Shown one piece after another: positions 33,530-44,951 of a stretch of DNA of 64,000 nt (positions are counted from its first letter, which is position 1; the number at the start of each line of letters is the position of its first letter). The stretch spans positions 1,054,001-1,118,000 of the forward strand of contig JAGYXB010001748.1 in assembly GCA_022495005.1 (NCBI GenBank). Reading direction: 5' to 3'. Source of the stretch: Rhyacophila brunnea. Its lineage: Eukaryota; Arthropoda; Insecta; Trichoptera; Rhyacophilidae. The notes under the pieces were generated by a model. That model was not told where the DNA came from. It did not search any database and saw nothing but the letters and a program-made list of their open reading frames with translations. A program made the translations under genes and the position numbers.

Positions 33530-33800
33530 TCAATATTGCGCGGATTGCGGTCGCTGGTGCAAATGACGCTGTCAAACTAAATATTATTTGTCATATAAAT
33601 CCAACATACGTCCATTTTATGTTCTGTTTATTGTCTCTATTAGTAACAATAATAATATATTCATTGACATGTTTTCTTTTTAAAGTAAATGGGTAACGTT
33701 TTAGTCATCTTTACACGATTTTAGAATTAATTGACCCGTCGCCATCACGCAGCAAAGTGACGTGTTTCTGGCTCGACATTCTCTCACTGAATGGCAGCGA
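33530..33800 (+). repeat. Dispersed repeat, copy 2 (copy 1 at 13990-14262)
   Basis: Same-orientation relative of 13990-14262, with CATTGACATGTTTTCTTTTT, AATGGGTAACGTTTTAGTC and a GTCGCCATCACGCAG segment. Confidence 0.8.
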
Positions 33801-34086
33801 GTCCAAAATTTCGTCGCTCCTACAGTTGAAAATTATTTGGCGTTTCACTGATGCGTCACCTTAAGCTTATTCAATACAGAATATACACAAAATTTAACAA
33901 CGATAGATTCTTATTATCTATAATTCTCAGATTGAATAAAAAAAAACAGTGATTTGTAATATAATTGGGATGTAAATTAATAATCACTTAAATATATGTC
34001 TTTGTTTATATAAAATTTATTTTTTTCTCAGAATTTTACAATAGTTTTGCATATCTTTACCGATTGTACCTATTAATATTTTTATC

Positions 34087-34305
34087 CTATTTTTGATATT
34101 TTGTTTTCTTATTATTCTTTGAACCCATATTTGATCTTCCTCTCTTCACTGCTTTCAATTTATTTATTTGGTTCAAAGACTCTTCTTTTATTTGTTCACC
34201 CGAAGAAACCATGGCTTCGCTGTACTTAACAGACAAGTTTTCAAACACTTCTTTCGGAATCTTAATTTCATCAATATTTGATTTCCCAGTTATTTTTAGA
34301 ATATC
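34087..34305 (-). CDS. DDX51: DDX51 exon 7 (C-terminal)
   Basis: Acceptor ATTTTACAG at 34306 precedes GATATTCTAAAAATAACTGG. It encodes 72 residues and a stop, ending in a basic tail (KAVKRGRS, KNNKKTKYQK). A possible poly(A) signal AATAAA lies on the minus strand near 34017. Confidence 0.9.
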   Translation of the reverse strand, partial: DILKITGKSNIDEIKIPKEVFENLSVKYSEAMVSSGEQIKEESLNQINKLKAVKRGRSNMGSKNNKKTKYQK

Positions 34306-37300
34306 CTGTAAAATGAATTTCAATTGGTTTAATAAACACATAGCTATGAAATGACAATCAAATGTTTGAGATCTAAGTTGAAATAAATGCCTTCCAAGCT
34401 TTGGATATTCATTTTACTATACATTGGAAATTTTCCCTTATATAAGCCTCCCAGAGTGGTGGTTATAGTAACAGACCAAAGGCCAACTATATATTATTGT
34501 TTATTATCTTAGAATGGATTGCAGTGCCCTATTCGCAATAAATGAAGATTTTCGATTGCACATTTCGTTAAAATTATCATATATTTCAATATGCAACAAT
34601 CAATTATTTCTTCACAGTTTACCATATTGCATTCGAAGTATGAGCAATTACTAGCACTACGATTGAAGTTTACAATTTCGTGTCACGACCTGACTGTTGT
34701 AATAAACCAACACATTGGATACTTCTTGCTGTGGATCAAACACACATTAAAACAAATGTTATTTTTGGGAAATACAGGACTGGAACCTCCACCCACAGCT
34801 TCAGAGACTGCTATGTATGTTTGTAATGCTAGAATTAATGATCAATTTCGTAAAACAATAAACAAATGTCTGTTATTTTTTTTGATTAATAATTTTATTC
34901 TATTGCTATTATTGCCGCCGTGTCATTTTATTTATGTAGCATGCGACAATATAAATTAATAAGGCGCTTATTTCAGACCAGTTATCAAAAAAGATGATCC
35001 ATGTCTGATCTAGAATAAAAATGTATAAACTCCCCTAGATTTTAGAACCTTGACCATCACTTACAATAATCACTAGACATAAGTTAAAAAAAATATTCAA
35101 GCGGGCATATAAGCCTTGACAGAGTAGAGGTTTTACCTACAATTTGTATGAGGAATGGTTGTTCAAATACACATTGAACAAAACAATATAATCCGCGAAT
35201 TTTGGATTATACAAAATACCAGGTTTAAAATTCTTTCCTTAAACAGTTTTATAATAAAAAAAACCATTTTGAGTACAATATGTTTTTCTTGATTATCTCA
35301 GCTCAACATCTGTGTGACAAATCACGTTTTGAATGTTTGCTCCTCAATTGTTTTGCCCAGCCATGGGACCGAACCCGTAACTTCCTAGATGGCCACTAAA
35401 CTAAGCTTCCGTGAATGGAAATATGAGTACAAGTGACATAAGAGTATAAATATATTATCTTACGAGACTTATGAGAAACACCGAAAGCTAGACAGAAATG
35501 TAGGACAGGTTCAAAACTGATCATAATATACTGAAGTTATTCCAATATCTATATGTATTACATAAATTTTGAATTGGACATTAAAGGAATATTTCTTTTC
35601 AATGCTTTCATAATATGCTTTTACCTGAAACGGTCTGAACTGATCATGAACCAATATGGCAATAGCTGTTCCTAGATTTCCAGCACGTCCAGTTCTGCCA
35701 ACTCGATGAATGTAAGTTTTGACATTTTTAGGAGGATCATACGATACAACTAAATCGCAATTTGGTATGTCAATTCCTCGTGCTAATGCATCAGTGCTTA
35801 TTAATCTATAACAAAAAAGTATTTTTCAGTGAATTCACTATAAAAAATCATTGAAAGCAAGCATAAAAATCAAAAAGATTTTTTTTCATACACTTACATA
35901 TTTACTAATCCAGTTTGAAACTTTTTCAAGACCGATTCTCTTGCATTTTTATTCAATGCAGATGATATTTCGGCAACACTAATTTCTCCCAATGCCAAGT
36001 GATTTAATAAAATAGTCAACCGATGAGCTCCCTGAGCAGAGTTAGTGAAGCAAAGTACTTTGTCACACTTGTTTTCTTTCAGAAGGTGGTACAACACCAT
36101 AGGTTTGTTTGTAACTCTGCATTTCACATATTTTTCTGTTAGTTCCATCGGTGTGGTGTATCTGCCTATGGAATCGTGTTTGACGTTGGATGAATCATCA
36201 AAATCGTTACCGATGGCCGAAAAAAGTTTTGGTTGAAACAGACCCCATTCATTTAATTTTTCAGGGTCTTGCGAAAGAGTTGCTGAAAAGAAGAGTTTCT
36301 GCGGGGGTCTCTTCAGGTTATAAATTGATTTAAGGTTAACCGCAGGTGCTTTTCCTGTCATTATAGAACTTTCCAACTGAATATGTTGATTAAGATGATG
36401 AAGCCAATCGTTTTGTATATGATCCATAATTCTATCCGCTTCGTCCATAACCAAAAAACGAAGATGTTTTAATGAAAATCCTTCAGTGAACTGAAGATGT
36501 TCCACCAGCCGTCCTGCAGTGCAAACCATGATATCTATTTCACTTTGCCAACCAGAAGATTCAGCTAAAATAACACAACATACTATCATTAATTGATATA
36601 TTTAAGAAATCATATAGGTACACACAATTAATTATACTATGTCTCATGTCACCCTTATGCCTACAGGACGCTGTGGCGAAGGGTGGAGGTAGGCTGTTAT
36701 GATCGAACATAAATAGTGGACACTGTTCATTAAACTTTGTCAGTCAAACGTATTTGTTTTCATTGAACTAAGACTACAATGTGTGTCAGTTTTTTTAAAT
36801 TCAATTAAACCCTACCTAATCCAAGCCATAGTGGCATAGTAGATGCATAATAATAGTAAAAAAATATTTGTTTATCTATAAAATATCTAAAATTATGCCA
36901 TTAAACCATACATAATATTTATTAGATATTTTATAAATAGAATATTTTTTATCGATTATGGTTTTATATAGGCAGAAACTTAATAAATCTTAAAAAAACT
37001 AATCACCATCTGTAATTTTTATGTATTCTTAATTCAACAAAGAAAAAAAAATATGAAGTGGTCAGCCACCATCAAGATAATTTACAACATTACCATAGAA
37101 GAAAATACTTAGTATTGGATTTTTGAAATTGTTCCGGGTTTAGCATTATTAAATATAATTAATACCCATACAAATAAATAATAAATGCGCCCGCTGTGGT
37201 CGAAAGGGAGAATGTCTGTTTCTGAATCAGTAGATTCTGGTTCAAATCCCTTGTATGGTGAACTCACATTGTATTTTCAATGAGTGTTTAGGTCCATAAT

Positions 37301-40300
37301 CATGGACTGATTAATTTAAACAAATGGTTAACAGTTAATTTAAGGTAGAAAAGAAACTGTTACACACCAGAATGTAGAGCTAATAGAAGTGTAACGGTAG
37401 TTATTTAAATACTCAACTGTATCTCAATAAGGTCATTTGTTCTTGTGCAAATGGCACAGAACCAGTGACTAATGCCACCTTAAGGTTGGTGCCAATGCAA
37501 TATTCCTTGAAAACTTTCGCAACTTGTTTTGCTAGTTCCTTCACTGGTAATATAATTAAAGCTCGTACGTCCCTGCCCACTCTGTTTGTCAATATCTAGA
37601 AGAATTATATAAAAATATATCAGTTTTATTATTAGAATACTGATCAAATAACACTTTACCTACTGCGAAAATTACACAATGTAGATACGGAAAATTCAAA
37701 ATTGTATGTAGCTTTTCAATCATTCGATATATTTCAATCAAATTTAAACCGTTGTGAAATACAGTTATTATTGCAATATAATAACACATGAATATCAAAT
37801 ATTTCAAAACAATGCATGGAAGTAATGAGTTATACAATACACTCTCAGTAATACTCTCAGTAATACACTACTGTAATCCGCCGTTATTCTTATTAATTGA
37901 AAGCATAAAATCAAGCTCTATAATTCGCCGGTATTCGATTGTCAAATTCAGTAGTCCGCCGCATACAAGTATACAATGCATATGAGATGGGTTTATTTTG
38001 GAAACTTCTCCCTCGTAAAACGTACGTTCATCGCAAAGAAAGTAATGTACCAGGAAGGAAAATGCCCAAGGACCACATCACAATTATGCCGTGGTCCAAT
38101 GCAACCGGGACACACAAAATGAAGCTTTTGGTCATAGGGAAAGCCAGGAATTCTAAGCCATTCAAGAATATCTGCCTCACTGAACAACTGGTTGTGTCAA
38201 GTGATTTACTGTTTAATATTTAGTTAATAAACTTAGTTTATAAATATGTATAATTTAGTAAATATTTAATTTTGATTATAAATAAAACCGTAATTTGCTA
38301 GTACAAATTTCTCAAAAAACAAAACTATTTTTACGAAATACCTGTTTTAATTTTTACCATATTTTGTATGTATGCACTACAATCCGCTTCTTTCACTAAT
38401 TATTGGAGACTTGACTGATTTTTGGGGTGGTGGATTACACTGAGAGAGTACTGTAGTATGATTTAATTTAGACCCATTTCACTCACTAACACTTTGGAAT
38501 GTCATATATGACTATACTAAAAAATCACTATTCACTATTTATACATCAGTCAGACGCACCACACCCCTGGGGGGGTTGATGGAAAAGTATATATCGTCAC
38601 CGTTCAGGCAAAAGTCACCAACCCTAAAAACATAGTTTTGAGATATCGCAATTTGAAAGTTTGAAAATGCAGGAAAAATCAGATTTTAATGTTTTTAAGG
38701 TTTTATCGACATTAAATTATTTTCTCATGTCTTCTTAATAATTTTTTTAAGGTACTTTTACTTTTTGATGCTAATTAAAACATCTGGAAGGTTTTAAAGG
38801 AGGCAAGGTAGCTCAAATTATGGTTTGGTGACTTTTGCTTGTTAATAATCTGAACAATTTTAGCCAAAATAAGCATCAGTAAAACTCACCATCCATAGTA
38901 TAGTGACTTTTGCTTGTATATTTATAACGAAGGATATTTTTTTTATAGAGTCAATAATGTCTATTCACCTATAATGACTTTGCTTGTTAAGATTTTATCG
39001 AAAGTCATTTAGTGAAAAACAAATAATTCGGATTTAAGCAAAATTTTACTAACTAATGTACCGAGGTGAGTTTTGCATCTTAAAGAACATAATTTTACGC
39101 TTCGGGTGACATACTCAACTCAAAACTGCCATTTTCAGGGTTGGTGACTTTTGCCTGAACGGTGACGATATAATATGTGGAATGAAACTTAAAAAATGTG
39201 GGAGTAAAACCAAATAAAATAAATTTCTAAAATAATTGCGGTCGGTGACAAAAATGTGAAACATAATAATATATTTTTTTTATCGTGAAATCATAATTTG
39301 AGTGTATGTCCAACAATCTGTTGATTAATCTTTAAAGCAAAAATCGCATCTTGAATTTATTTCGTATGGTAAAGTTGCTCATCTTTAAACAGACCACATT
39401 ACCGTTCCCAGTACATACTTTGTGTTTGGCTACGACAGGATGCCAGTGGTGGGTGTTGGCAACACAAGCATAGACCCCTCCAAACCATCCCGCCCCGCAC
39501 CACCCTCGGTCTTAATCGAGTGTGTCATGAAGTCCTACGTTTGAATGTGAAACATCAGCAGTTTTTTTACGCGTGGTAATGTTTCAGGAGCAGATACCCA
39601 AGTAATGAGGTTGCCACACTTTCAAGTGAGCTTTGACTGAGTTTACTGAGATGACTTTATTTTGTAAAAACTGCCATGGGTGAGAAAAGCAAGGAGAACC
39701 AACATAAAAAATAAATGAATTTAATGATACATGATAAAACATTCAAAGCTAAAACAATACGGACATACACTATGTAAGGAGATCTTCACATCCGTAATAA
39801 GATGCTGAAGATTTCTTAAAAGCATTATAATTGGCTTCATGGCCACCAAATCGGACGGCCCGATGGGCCCAACAGCTGGTTGGACCGACTTGAGCATCAC
39901 TTCCCTCTCAGAGCACATTGTCGGAATGGATGCAAATGGTTTGCATCCTGTTGTTCTCCGCCACATGGACATGTTGGTCAGATGACGAGTTCAAGGTCAA
40001 GAAGCTCGTCAGCAAATCCACTGTCGCTAGTCAAAAACTGACTGTGTAGTGGTGTTTACAGTTTGACTCATTTAATTGGGTCACATAAAAATTACATTTC
40101 ATCAGGTAAAACATTATAATTACCTGAATTATGGGTAAAACATACGCCAAAGTTTTACCACTGCCGGTCGGAGCAGAGACACACATATCACGTGGCCAGA
40201 ATGCAGCAGCTTTTCTATTCTCATCCAGCAAAAATGGGATTACTTGTGCCTGTACTGGGAACAAATTCTCGATTTTTTCGGCACGCATCTTTTTCTTTAT

Positions 40301-43300
40301 TGAACTGTCGAGATATTTTAAACTTTCAACACTGGTGTTCAAGTTTCTTAAATCAACTGATACTGCAACAGGATGTGTTAACCAATACGGTAACACTTCT
40401 CTCACCTTTAAGTAACAAATCAGTACACATGATTAGAATTCATAAGATAAGTACATACATTGAATATGTCAAAATACACATACATATTTCTTAACACGTT
40501 GATCGCCATGGGGGTCACCGGTGACCGGCATTGGATTACGTTAAGGGGGCCTTGGGGGTCACCGGTGACCGGCAAAGAAGACCTACCTTAGAGTTGTTCT
40601 ACAGCGCCGGCGGGCATGCGCAAAGTGAATTTTTCGATATGCGGTGACCGGCATGGCCCTTCTGTATATTACTGCCACTTGGCCTGAAAATATTTCTTCC
40701 CAGTCACAAAATATAGGCTCACTATTGTAAAGAATGTACACAATGAAAAAAAAAGTTTTCCTTTTAATTGTAAATGTGTTTTTATTGATATAAAAATAAA
40801 AATTAAATAGATTATAAAAATGTAAGTTATAAAAATTATGTAAATAATAAAAAAATAGAATTACTAATAAAATGAAAAAAAACATTATATTCTTTCATAA
40901 CCTATCAAATAACCTTAGAAACAAATAATCGTTTTTTAACTATTTTATTTAAAACTAGTTGGCGATCAATGTGTTAAGTGTCAGTCTGTCTAATGACCTA
41001 ATGGGTTGAGCGAATTACAGTCGAACTTGGTTATTACGAGGAAGATGGGACTGACTGAATTTGCTCGTTATAAGCAGTGCCTGCCGGTGATTTTTTGGAT
41101 TGTAATTTTTGAGGATGCGCTGGGAACTTACCTTATTGAAAAATGATATCAATTCAGCGTTGTTTTTGATTTGACAAAACGTTATTGACATTTGGGAAAT
41201 TACCTGTATATTTTATATTTTTCATAAAACATGATGCAAGTTACTTAAATCTTTATTGGATTAGTTTTAAGAAACAATTGTATCTTTTATAGTAGATAAA
41301 TACCTCTTACTTTTAACGGAAGCCATCTTATTCTATATAAGTACATTAGGTATCTTTAGCAATTTGTACACTGTATGAATAATGATTATTATGAAACTAT
41401 ACTTTGTGAAATAGTATTAAGATTTATTAGCTCATTACTAGAATTCATGAATTAATAATTTTCTATATTATAAATAACCGACATCATTTCGCCTTTAGTC
41501 AACACACAGGATAATGAAATATTAATTTTCCAGAAATGCGGTAGGTAGCAAAATTATTTTTATCTTCACTGATTTAAATTGGAGTACACATTTATCAAAA
41601 TATTTTCCGACAATGTATTTCTTACCGATTTTAAATTTAGAAAATAATGAATTTTATTGTTTTTAGTTTTACAGGCATTTTACATACGAGATTGCTAAAT
41701 ATGACACTTAACATAATTTGATCGTGAACAGTAAGCTGCAGCGTCTATAATAACAAACCATAATTCAAATCTGTAATTGCTCTCTACTCAGACCAATATG
41801 ATGTCATTTTACCCGGTCGGCGCACGATATTCTGGACTTTTATTCTGGATTAGCACGGTTTAAGTTGTTTTATAATGGCTTTAGTTCATACTAAGCTTTG
41901 GGTTCATTTTAAGTAAACTAAATATATTGCCGGAGCGCAAATGATTTCAGTGAAGATGATGTATAGTGTATAGTGCCTGTATTATCGCCTATTGGCAATA
42001 TGGGCACATCGGTTTATGGTTTGCATTACAATAAGTAAGCGATAATATTAAAAACCCATGAAGAAAAAATATGTGGCCCGCCGGGTATTTTTTTGCAGCC
42101 CGCCATCATTAATTGTACTTCTGATTACGAATAACTTTTTTATATATTTTTTTAAAAATATTGACAATAGATTAAAATTTGAAGAATTTGTTTGCTCAGT
42201 ACGTCTTCCTTGCGTCTCGTCTCACACTATGTAACCACTATTTTCTACGTTGAACATCGTGACACATTTAAATACTTTTAACTCCGCGTTGCAAGGAAAA
42301 AAATATATGCCCATGATATGGTAAAAAGTTTGAATGGATTTCAATTAAAACTCAAGCTATTCCTTCGACAAATATTGAATAACAACGTGGACCACTTTCC
42401 AACTTTGAAATTGCTGAATATACCAGAATATAAATTTGAAGAATATGGTAAAATTATTAAAGCTCTGAATGACGATTTTTCACAAAATGTGGTGACTTCC
42501 AAAAAATTGAGACAAGTTTAGCAATAGTACGCGACCCATTTTCAATAGATATTGATAGTGTACCGACAGAGCTACAACTTGAGATTACTGATCAGCAGTG
42601 TGACACTTATTTAAGAGAATTGCATCGTCGTGAAGAAATCTCCAAATTTTACAATGCCCTTAATTCAGACAAATTCGACCAACTTAAAGATTATGAAAGA
42701 AAAATGTTCGTTATTTATGGATCAACCTATATTATATATTATGTGAACAAACATTTTCGATCATGAACCTCAATAAAAATTCTTTACGATCAAATATCCC
42801 CGATGCCCATTTACAAGCAGTTTTGAGAATATCAACTACAAAATTAACACCTGAATATAAAAAAATATTAAAAAATGTACAACATTAGTTCTTGCGGCCC
42901 GCCGCTCATATTGAATTCTTGAATTTGGCCCTCCATCCAAAAAGTTTGCCCCCCTCTGCTTTAGAATCTACAATTGAACTTTATTTTATTTAATTGTAGA
43001 TTCTAATGGGATGCATTTGGAATCAAATAAGATGTGTTATCTGTGGTAACAATTATGTTGTGTTTGTTTATGGAATTGCTCTGAGTGATATCAGTGTTAT
43101 TTTGGAGCAATAAAAATAACATAAACGTGTTACCATGTTAACTATTTAGAATAGCCCTGCAAGTTTGATTAAGTCGTCCCCTGCGTGACAAGCACAGTAA
43201 GTATGTTGTCTTTAATTCATTATGAACAAATTCCATTAGAAAATGTTGATGTTACATAATATTATGAAATGGATACATATTCTGTAAGAACCTTGGCTTT

Positions 43301-44318
43301 TTTTTCAAAATTGTTGGTTCCCAAGACTTTGAATTGCGGCACTACTTCATTTGTTGGAATCGCATGTCCTTCCGAATCCTCTTTATTGGATGTGGAACTT
43401 TCAGGTATACATTTTGAAACATCATCAGGAGGAAGTGTCGGTATTGATATTTCATTATCAACTTCAATTTCTTGTCTGCCTTTCTGTGTTGACAAAGATT
43501 TAGTTATAGATTTTGCTTTCCGCCTTTCTTCTATCAACTTTTTTAATCTTTGAAGATTTGCTTCTTCGTGATCTTCCTTTGGCTGGATGTCATTTTCTAC
43601 ATACCTTTAAAAATAAAAATGTGGAACAGTTTTTTAAAATGTTTTTTTTACATAACAAATTTAATAAGACTAAAAAATTTTGGTAATTGTACCGCAGATG
43701 TCTTGAGCTTTTATATTTTTTTACTAAAACAGTGTTTATTCTATGTAGACAATTATAATAAATACCTTTTTCAGTCGGCGCATTGGCTTTTCGATCCAAT
43801 TATAATTAATTTAAAATTTTCATACATTTTGATGCATTATTATCACAAACTAAGATTATATTAGGTTGGGGTAGAGGTTTGGTTTGGTCTTAAAAGAAAG
43901 TTATAAAATCTCATTACGGCACATTTACCCAAAAAATTTTATACTATAATATCATAATCAAGTACTAAGGAGTAACTTCACAATCAGTTCGGACGCACCT
44001 AGCTGGCCCAGTAAAACTAATGAGATAAATGGTATATGTAGATGAAAAATATAGTACCCATAGAAATCAATGTAATATACAGAACCTAACGTATGCAACT
44101 TATTGTCGTACTGTTTATATGCTTACTAACACAGTTATTAAAAATAAATCAAATTTAATATCTTATTCGCCTACTAAGTGAACCATGGAAGTGGCATCTA
44201 GGTTATCTGGTAGTTGCTAACATGAAACAGGCCGATCAACCATCATAATCCATTTGAAATCTTTCGTCGATATCAAAGAGTTATCATATTTTTACCTATT
44301 AACAACAAATAGCGTCAT
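34087..44318 (-). CDS. DDX51: DEAD-box RNA helicase DDX51 (Dbp73D type), complete
   Basis: Family members are nucleolar ATP-dependent RNA helicases needed for 60S ribosomal subunit maturation. The exons 44296-44318, 43292-43604, 40124-40405, 37418-37595, 35898-36564, 35625-35805 and 34087-34305 join in phase to 620 residues. The N-terminus MTLFVVNRY fits the fly protein's start. Motifs in order: KVREVLPYWL (111-120), Q-like FPVQ (161-164), motif I APTGSGKT (190-197), Ia LPVKELA (222-228), Ib TAGR (281-284), II DEAD (306-309), III SAT (359-361), V ARGID (496-500), VI HRVGRTGRAG (521-530), then a lysine-rich tail. Motif Ib reads TAGR where TPGR is usual. Introns carry several transposons, yet no exon is damaged. 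Confidence 0.93.
35350..35412 (-). repeat. tRNA-related SINE-like fragment in a DDX51 intron
   Basis: On the minus strand AGCTTAGTTTAGTGGCC fits an A box and GGGTTCGGTCCC a B box about 30 bases later. No adjacent intact tRNA fold is evident, so a SINE head is more likely than a tRNA gene. Confidence 0.4.
35625..35805 (-). CDS. DDX51: DDX51 exon 6 (motifs V and VI)
   Basis: Acceptor TTGTTATAG and donor GTAAAA border the exon. It encodes LISTDALARGIDIP and YIHRVGRTGRAG, the RecA2 arginine-finger region that senses ATP. Confidence 0.93.
35898..36564 (-). CDS. DDX51: DDX51 exon 5 (DEAD, SAT and motif IV region)
   Basis: Acceptor GTTATTTTAG and strong donor GTAAGT (inside the apparent LVNM-stop run). 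It encodes CTAGRLVEH, FLVMDEADRIMD, LFFSATLSQDPEKL, GRYTTPMELTEKY and KVLCFTNS. The longest exon, 667 nt. Confidence 0.94.
36671..37050. mobile_element. Truncated copy of the CAGTGGCGAAGGG MITE in a DDX51 intron
   Basis: Starts CTGTGGCGAAGGGTGGAGGT and follows 18055-18596 through GTATTTGTTTTCATTGAACT and beyond. It lacks the right terminal repeat. Confidence 0.75.
37188..37330 (+). repeat. tRNA-related SINE-like element in a DDX51 intron
   Basis: GCTGTGGTCGAAAGGGA and, 42 bases on, GGTTCAAATCCC fit A and B boxes of a tRNA-derived promoter. The following GAACTCACATTG tail does not close a tRNA acceptor stem. Confidence 0.4.
37418..37595 (-). CDS. DDX51: DDX51 exon 4 (motif Ia)
   Basis: Acceptor AATTCTTCTAG and a weak donor GTTGAG. 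It encodes ILTNRVGRDVRALIILPVKE, then LAKQVAKVF and VTGSVPFAQEQ. The split codon at the donor (A + CT) gives threonine and keeps the frame. Confidence 0.9.
37838..38455 (+). mobile_element. Pogo/Tigger-like transposon, deleted, in a DDX51 intron
   Basis: Ends near 37838 (ACTCTCAGTAATAC, then CACTACTGTAATCCGCC) and 38455 (GGATTACACTGAGAGAGTA) are rough inverted repeats. An internal duplication affects the left one. The interior codes for part of a Tigger-type transposase. Confidence 0.6.
37969..38200 (+). pseudogene. Tigger/jerky-like DDE transposase fragment
   Basis: Reads YEMGLFWKLLPRKTYVHRKE, then GRKMPKDHITIMPWSNATGT and KMKLLVIGKARN. This is the NxDETGLFWK...GxKxxKxRxTxxxxxNxxGxxKxxxxxIGxxxxP region of Tigger transposases. 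The first catalytic aspartate position (DETG) reads YEMG here, so even the surviving part is inactive. Confidence 0.8.
38595..39167. mobile_element. MITE with CGTCACCGTT ends and 4-bp ATAT duplication, in a DDX51 intron
   Basis: The ends are CGTCACCGTTCAGGCAAAAG and its exact complement, about 31 bp of match. ATAT flanks it at 38591-38594 and 39168-39171. The first ten bases equal those of the coding element 1640-3681, and both have 4-bp duplications. A piece of the terminal repeat, GTGACTTTTGCTTG, recurs inside at about 38828, 38899 and 38964. Confidence 0.88.
39172..40123. other. DDX51 intron 3 remainder; one unexplained coding-like patch
   Basis: 39840-39987 plus strand reads MATKSDGPMGPTAGWTDLSI and continues open to HMDMLVR. 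It has higher G+C than the intron around it and looks like a fragment of a coding sequence or transposon. I do not recognise it. Confidence 0.35.
40124..40405 (-). CDS. DDX51: DDX51 exon 3 (PYWL segment, Q region, Walker A)
   Basis: Acceptor TTACTTAAAG and donor GTAATT. It encodes VREVLPYWLTHP, ENLFPVQAQVIPFLL and CVSAPTGSGKTLAYVLPIIQ, with the ATP-binding P-loop at residues 190-197. Confidence 0.93.
40495..40973. mobile_element. piggyBac-like MITE with TTAA flanks, in a DDX51 intron
   Basis: TTAA at 40491-40494 and 40974-40977 flanks CACGTTGATCGCC and the complement of CACATTGATCGCC. TTAA duplication with a CAC...GCC end is typical of piggyBac. Near the left end GGTCACCGGTGACCGGC occurs at 40515 and 40556, and GGTGACCGGC again at 40641. 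It has no coding capacity and ends 90 bp before the exon 3 acceptor. Confidence 0.85.
40978..42060. other. DDX51 intron 2 sequence; a possible pogo-type end
   Basis: CAGTCGAACTTGGTTATTAC at 41018 resembles pogo/Tigger terminal repeats, but no partner end was found. The rest is plain AT-rich intron. Confidence 0.4.
42070..42965 (+). pseudogene. hAT transposon remnant (GTF2IRD2/SCAND3-like transposase, 3' half)
   Basis: After GTGGCCCGCCGGG-type terminal sequence, frames read DLNGFQLKLKLF-like sequence, VDHFPTLKLL, then a shifted frame with DPFSIDIDSVPTELQLEI and FYNALNSDKFDQLKDYE, then EQTFSIMNLNKN and LRISTTKLTPEYKKIL. This is the C-terminal half of a GTF2I-repeat-domain-2-like hAT transposase. 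The right end carries GGATGG-AAACTTTTTGCCC-type hAT sequence (complement) at about 42940-42960. At least three frameshifts. It lies in DDX51 intron 2. Confidence 0.75.
43292..43604 (-). CDS. DDX51: DDX51 exon 2 (N-terminal extension)
   Basis: Acceptor TTTTTAAAG and a non-canonical-looking but GT donor (GTTCTT). It encodes a charged, probably disordered segment (EDHEEANLQRLKKLIEERRK) and ends QFKVLGTNNFEKKAK, the VLG...KK element that precedes PYWL in the family. There is no ATG in this exon in frame. Confidence 0.87.
44296..44318 (-). CDS. DDX51: DDX51 exon 1 (23-nt coding start)
   Basis: ATGACGCTATTTGTTGTTAA followed by TAG and donor GTAAAA gives MTLFVVN plus AG. Exon 2 supplies G to make arginine, then YVEND. 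The result resembles the start of the fly protein (LFxVNRY). It is too short for an open-frame search; family resemblance plus phase fit is the evidence. Confidence 0.78.
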
Positions 44319-44445
44319 TGCAAGAATTTTTCAATTTATATATCAGTCAAAACATCACTATCTGAAACCTGTCAATTGCATGCTCGAAAGCATAGACAAT
44401 GAACTAATCATAGACTAATATACTTTTAACTAATCATAGACCAAA

Positions 44446-44620
44446 GGTTCGTTTCTTTCAACCTGAACGAAACAAATCAAATTAAACCATAGACAATATA
44501 CATACAAATTGTAGGAGTAGAAAGTTGACCGGAAATGGTTTGAGATTTGACGTTTGGTTCAGTGTATCATTGAAAATCAAACCGTTCTGGGACCATCAGA
44601 AATGGTTTGACATGGTGTGT
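44446..44620. mobile_element. Truncated MITE (GGTTCGTwTC...TTCAACCTGAA family) upstream of DDX51
   Basis: GGTTCGTTTCTTTCAACCTG starts a segment shared with 51720-51880 through GATTTGACGTTTGGTTCAGT and CATCAGAAATGGTTTGACAT. The right half is missing. It starts 128 bp upstream of the DDX51 start codon. Confidence 0.8.
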
Positions 44621-44951
44621 CCCTGATAACTATCTTAGAAATAGAGACCACCAGTTGTTTATTCTCCCCAGGTGCAGAACCAACCTGCCACTGGTAATGC
44701 CAATTGGGAGAGTGATAACTGAATACGTGTATTAATTAAGGCGCTAAGTACCAACATTTTCAAAACTGACATTTTTATAGAAAACTGTTCTACGTTCCAA
44801 CGCCAATACTATTAACTATGATCTAAGTGCCTTAAGCAAGTCAAAAAAATTCAATAAAATATTTTAATCTAGCGACGATGTAAGTCCATTGGCGTGTTTT
44901 ATATGTAAGGGTGTAAGTACCACTGCAGCGTTCAACGGCATTCCATATAAA

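Noticed and set aside
34591..34959. 122-codon plus-strand frame downstream of DDX51
   Set aside because: No recognisable domain, AT-driven composition, overlaps the last DDX51 intron on the opposite strand.
37188..37260. A tRNA gene
   Set aside because: A- and B-box-like strings are present but acceptor and anticodon stems do not pair convincingly. A SINE head fits better.
43262..43537. A DDX51 start at 43537
   Set aside because: The codon there is TTG. The conserved reading frame continues upstream to an acceptor at 43605, and a matching ATG exon exists at 44318.
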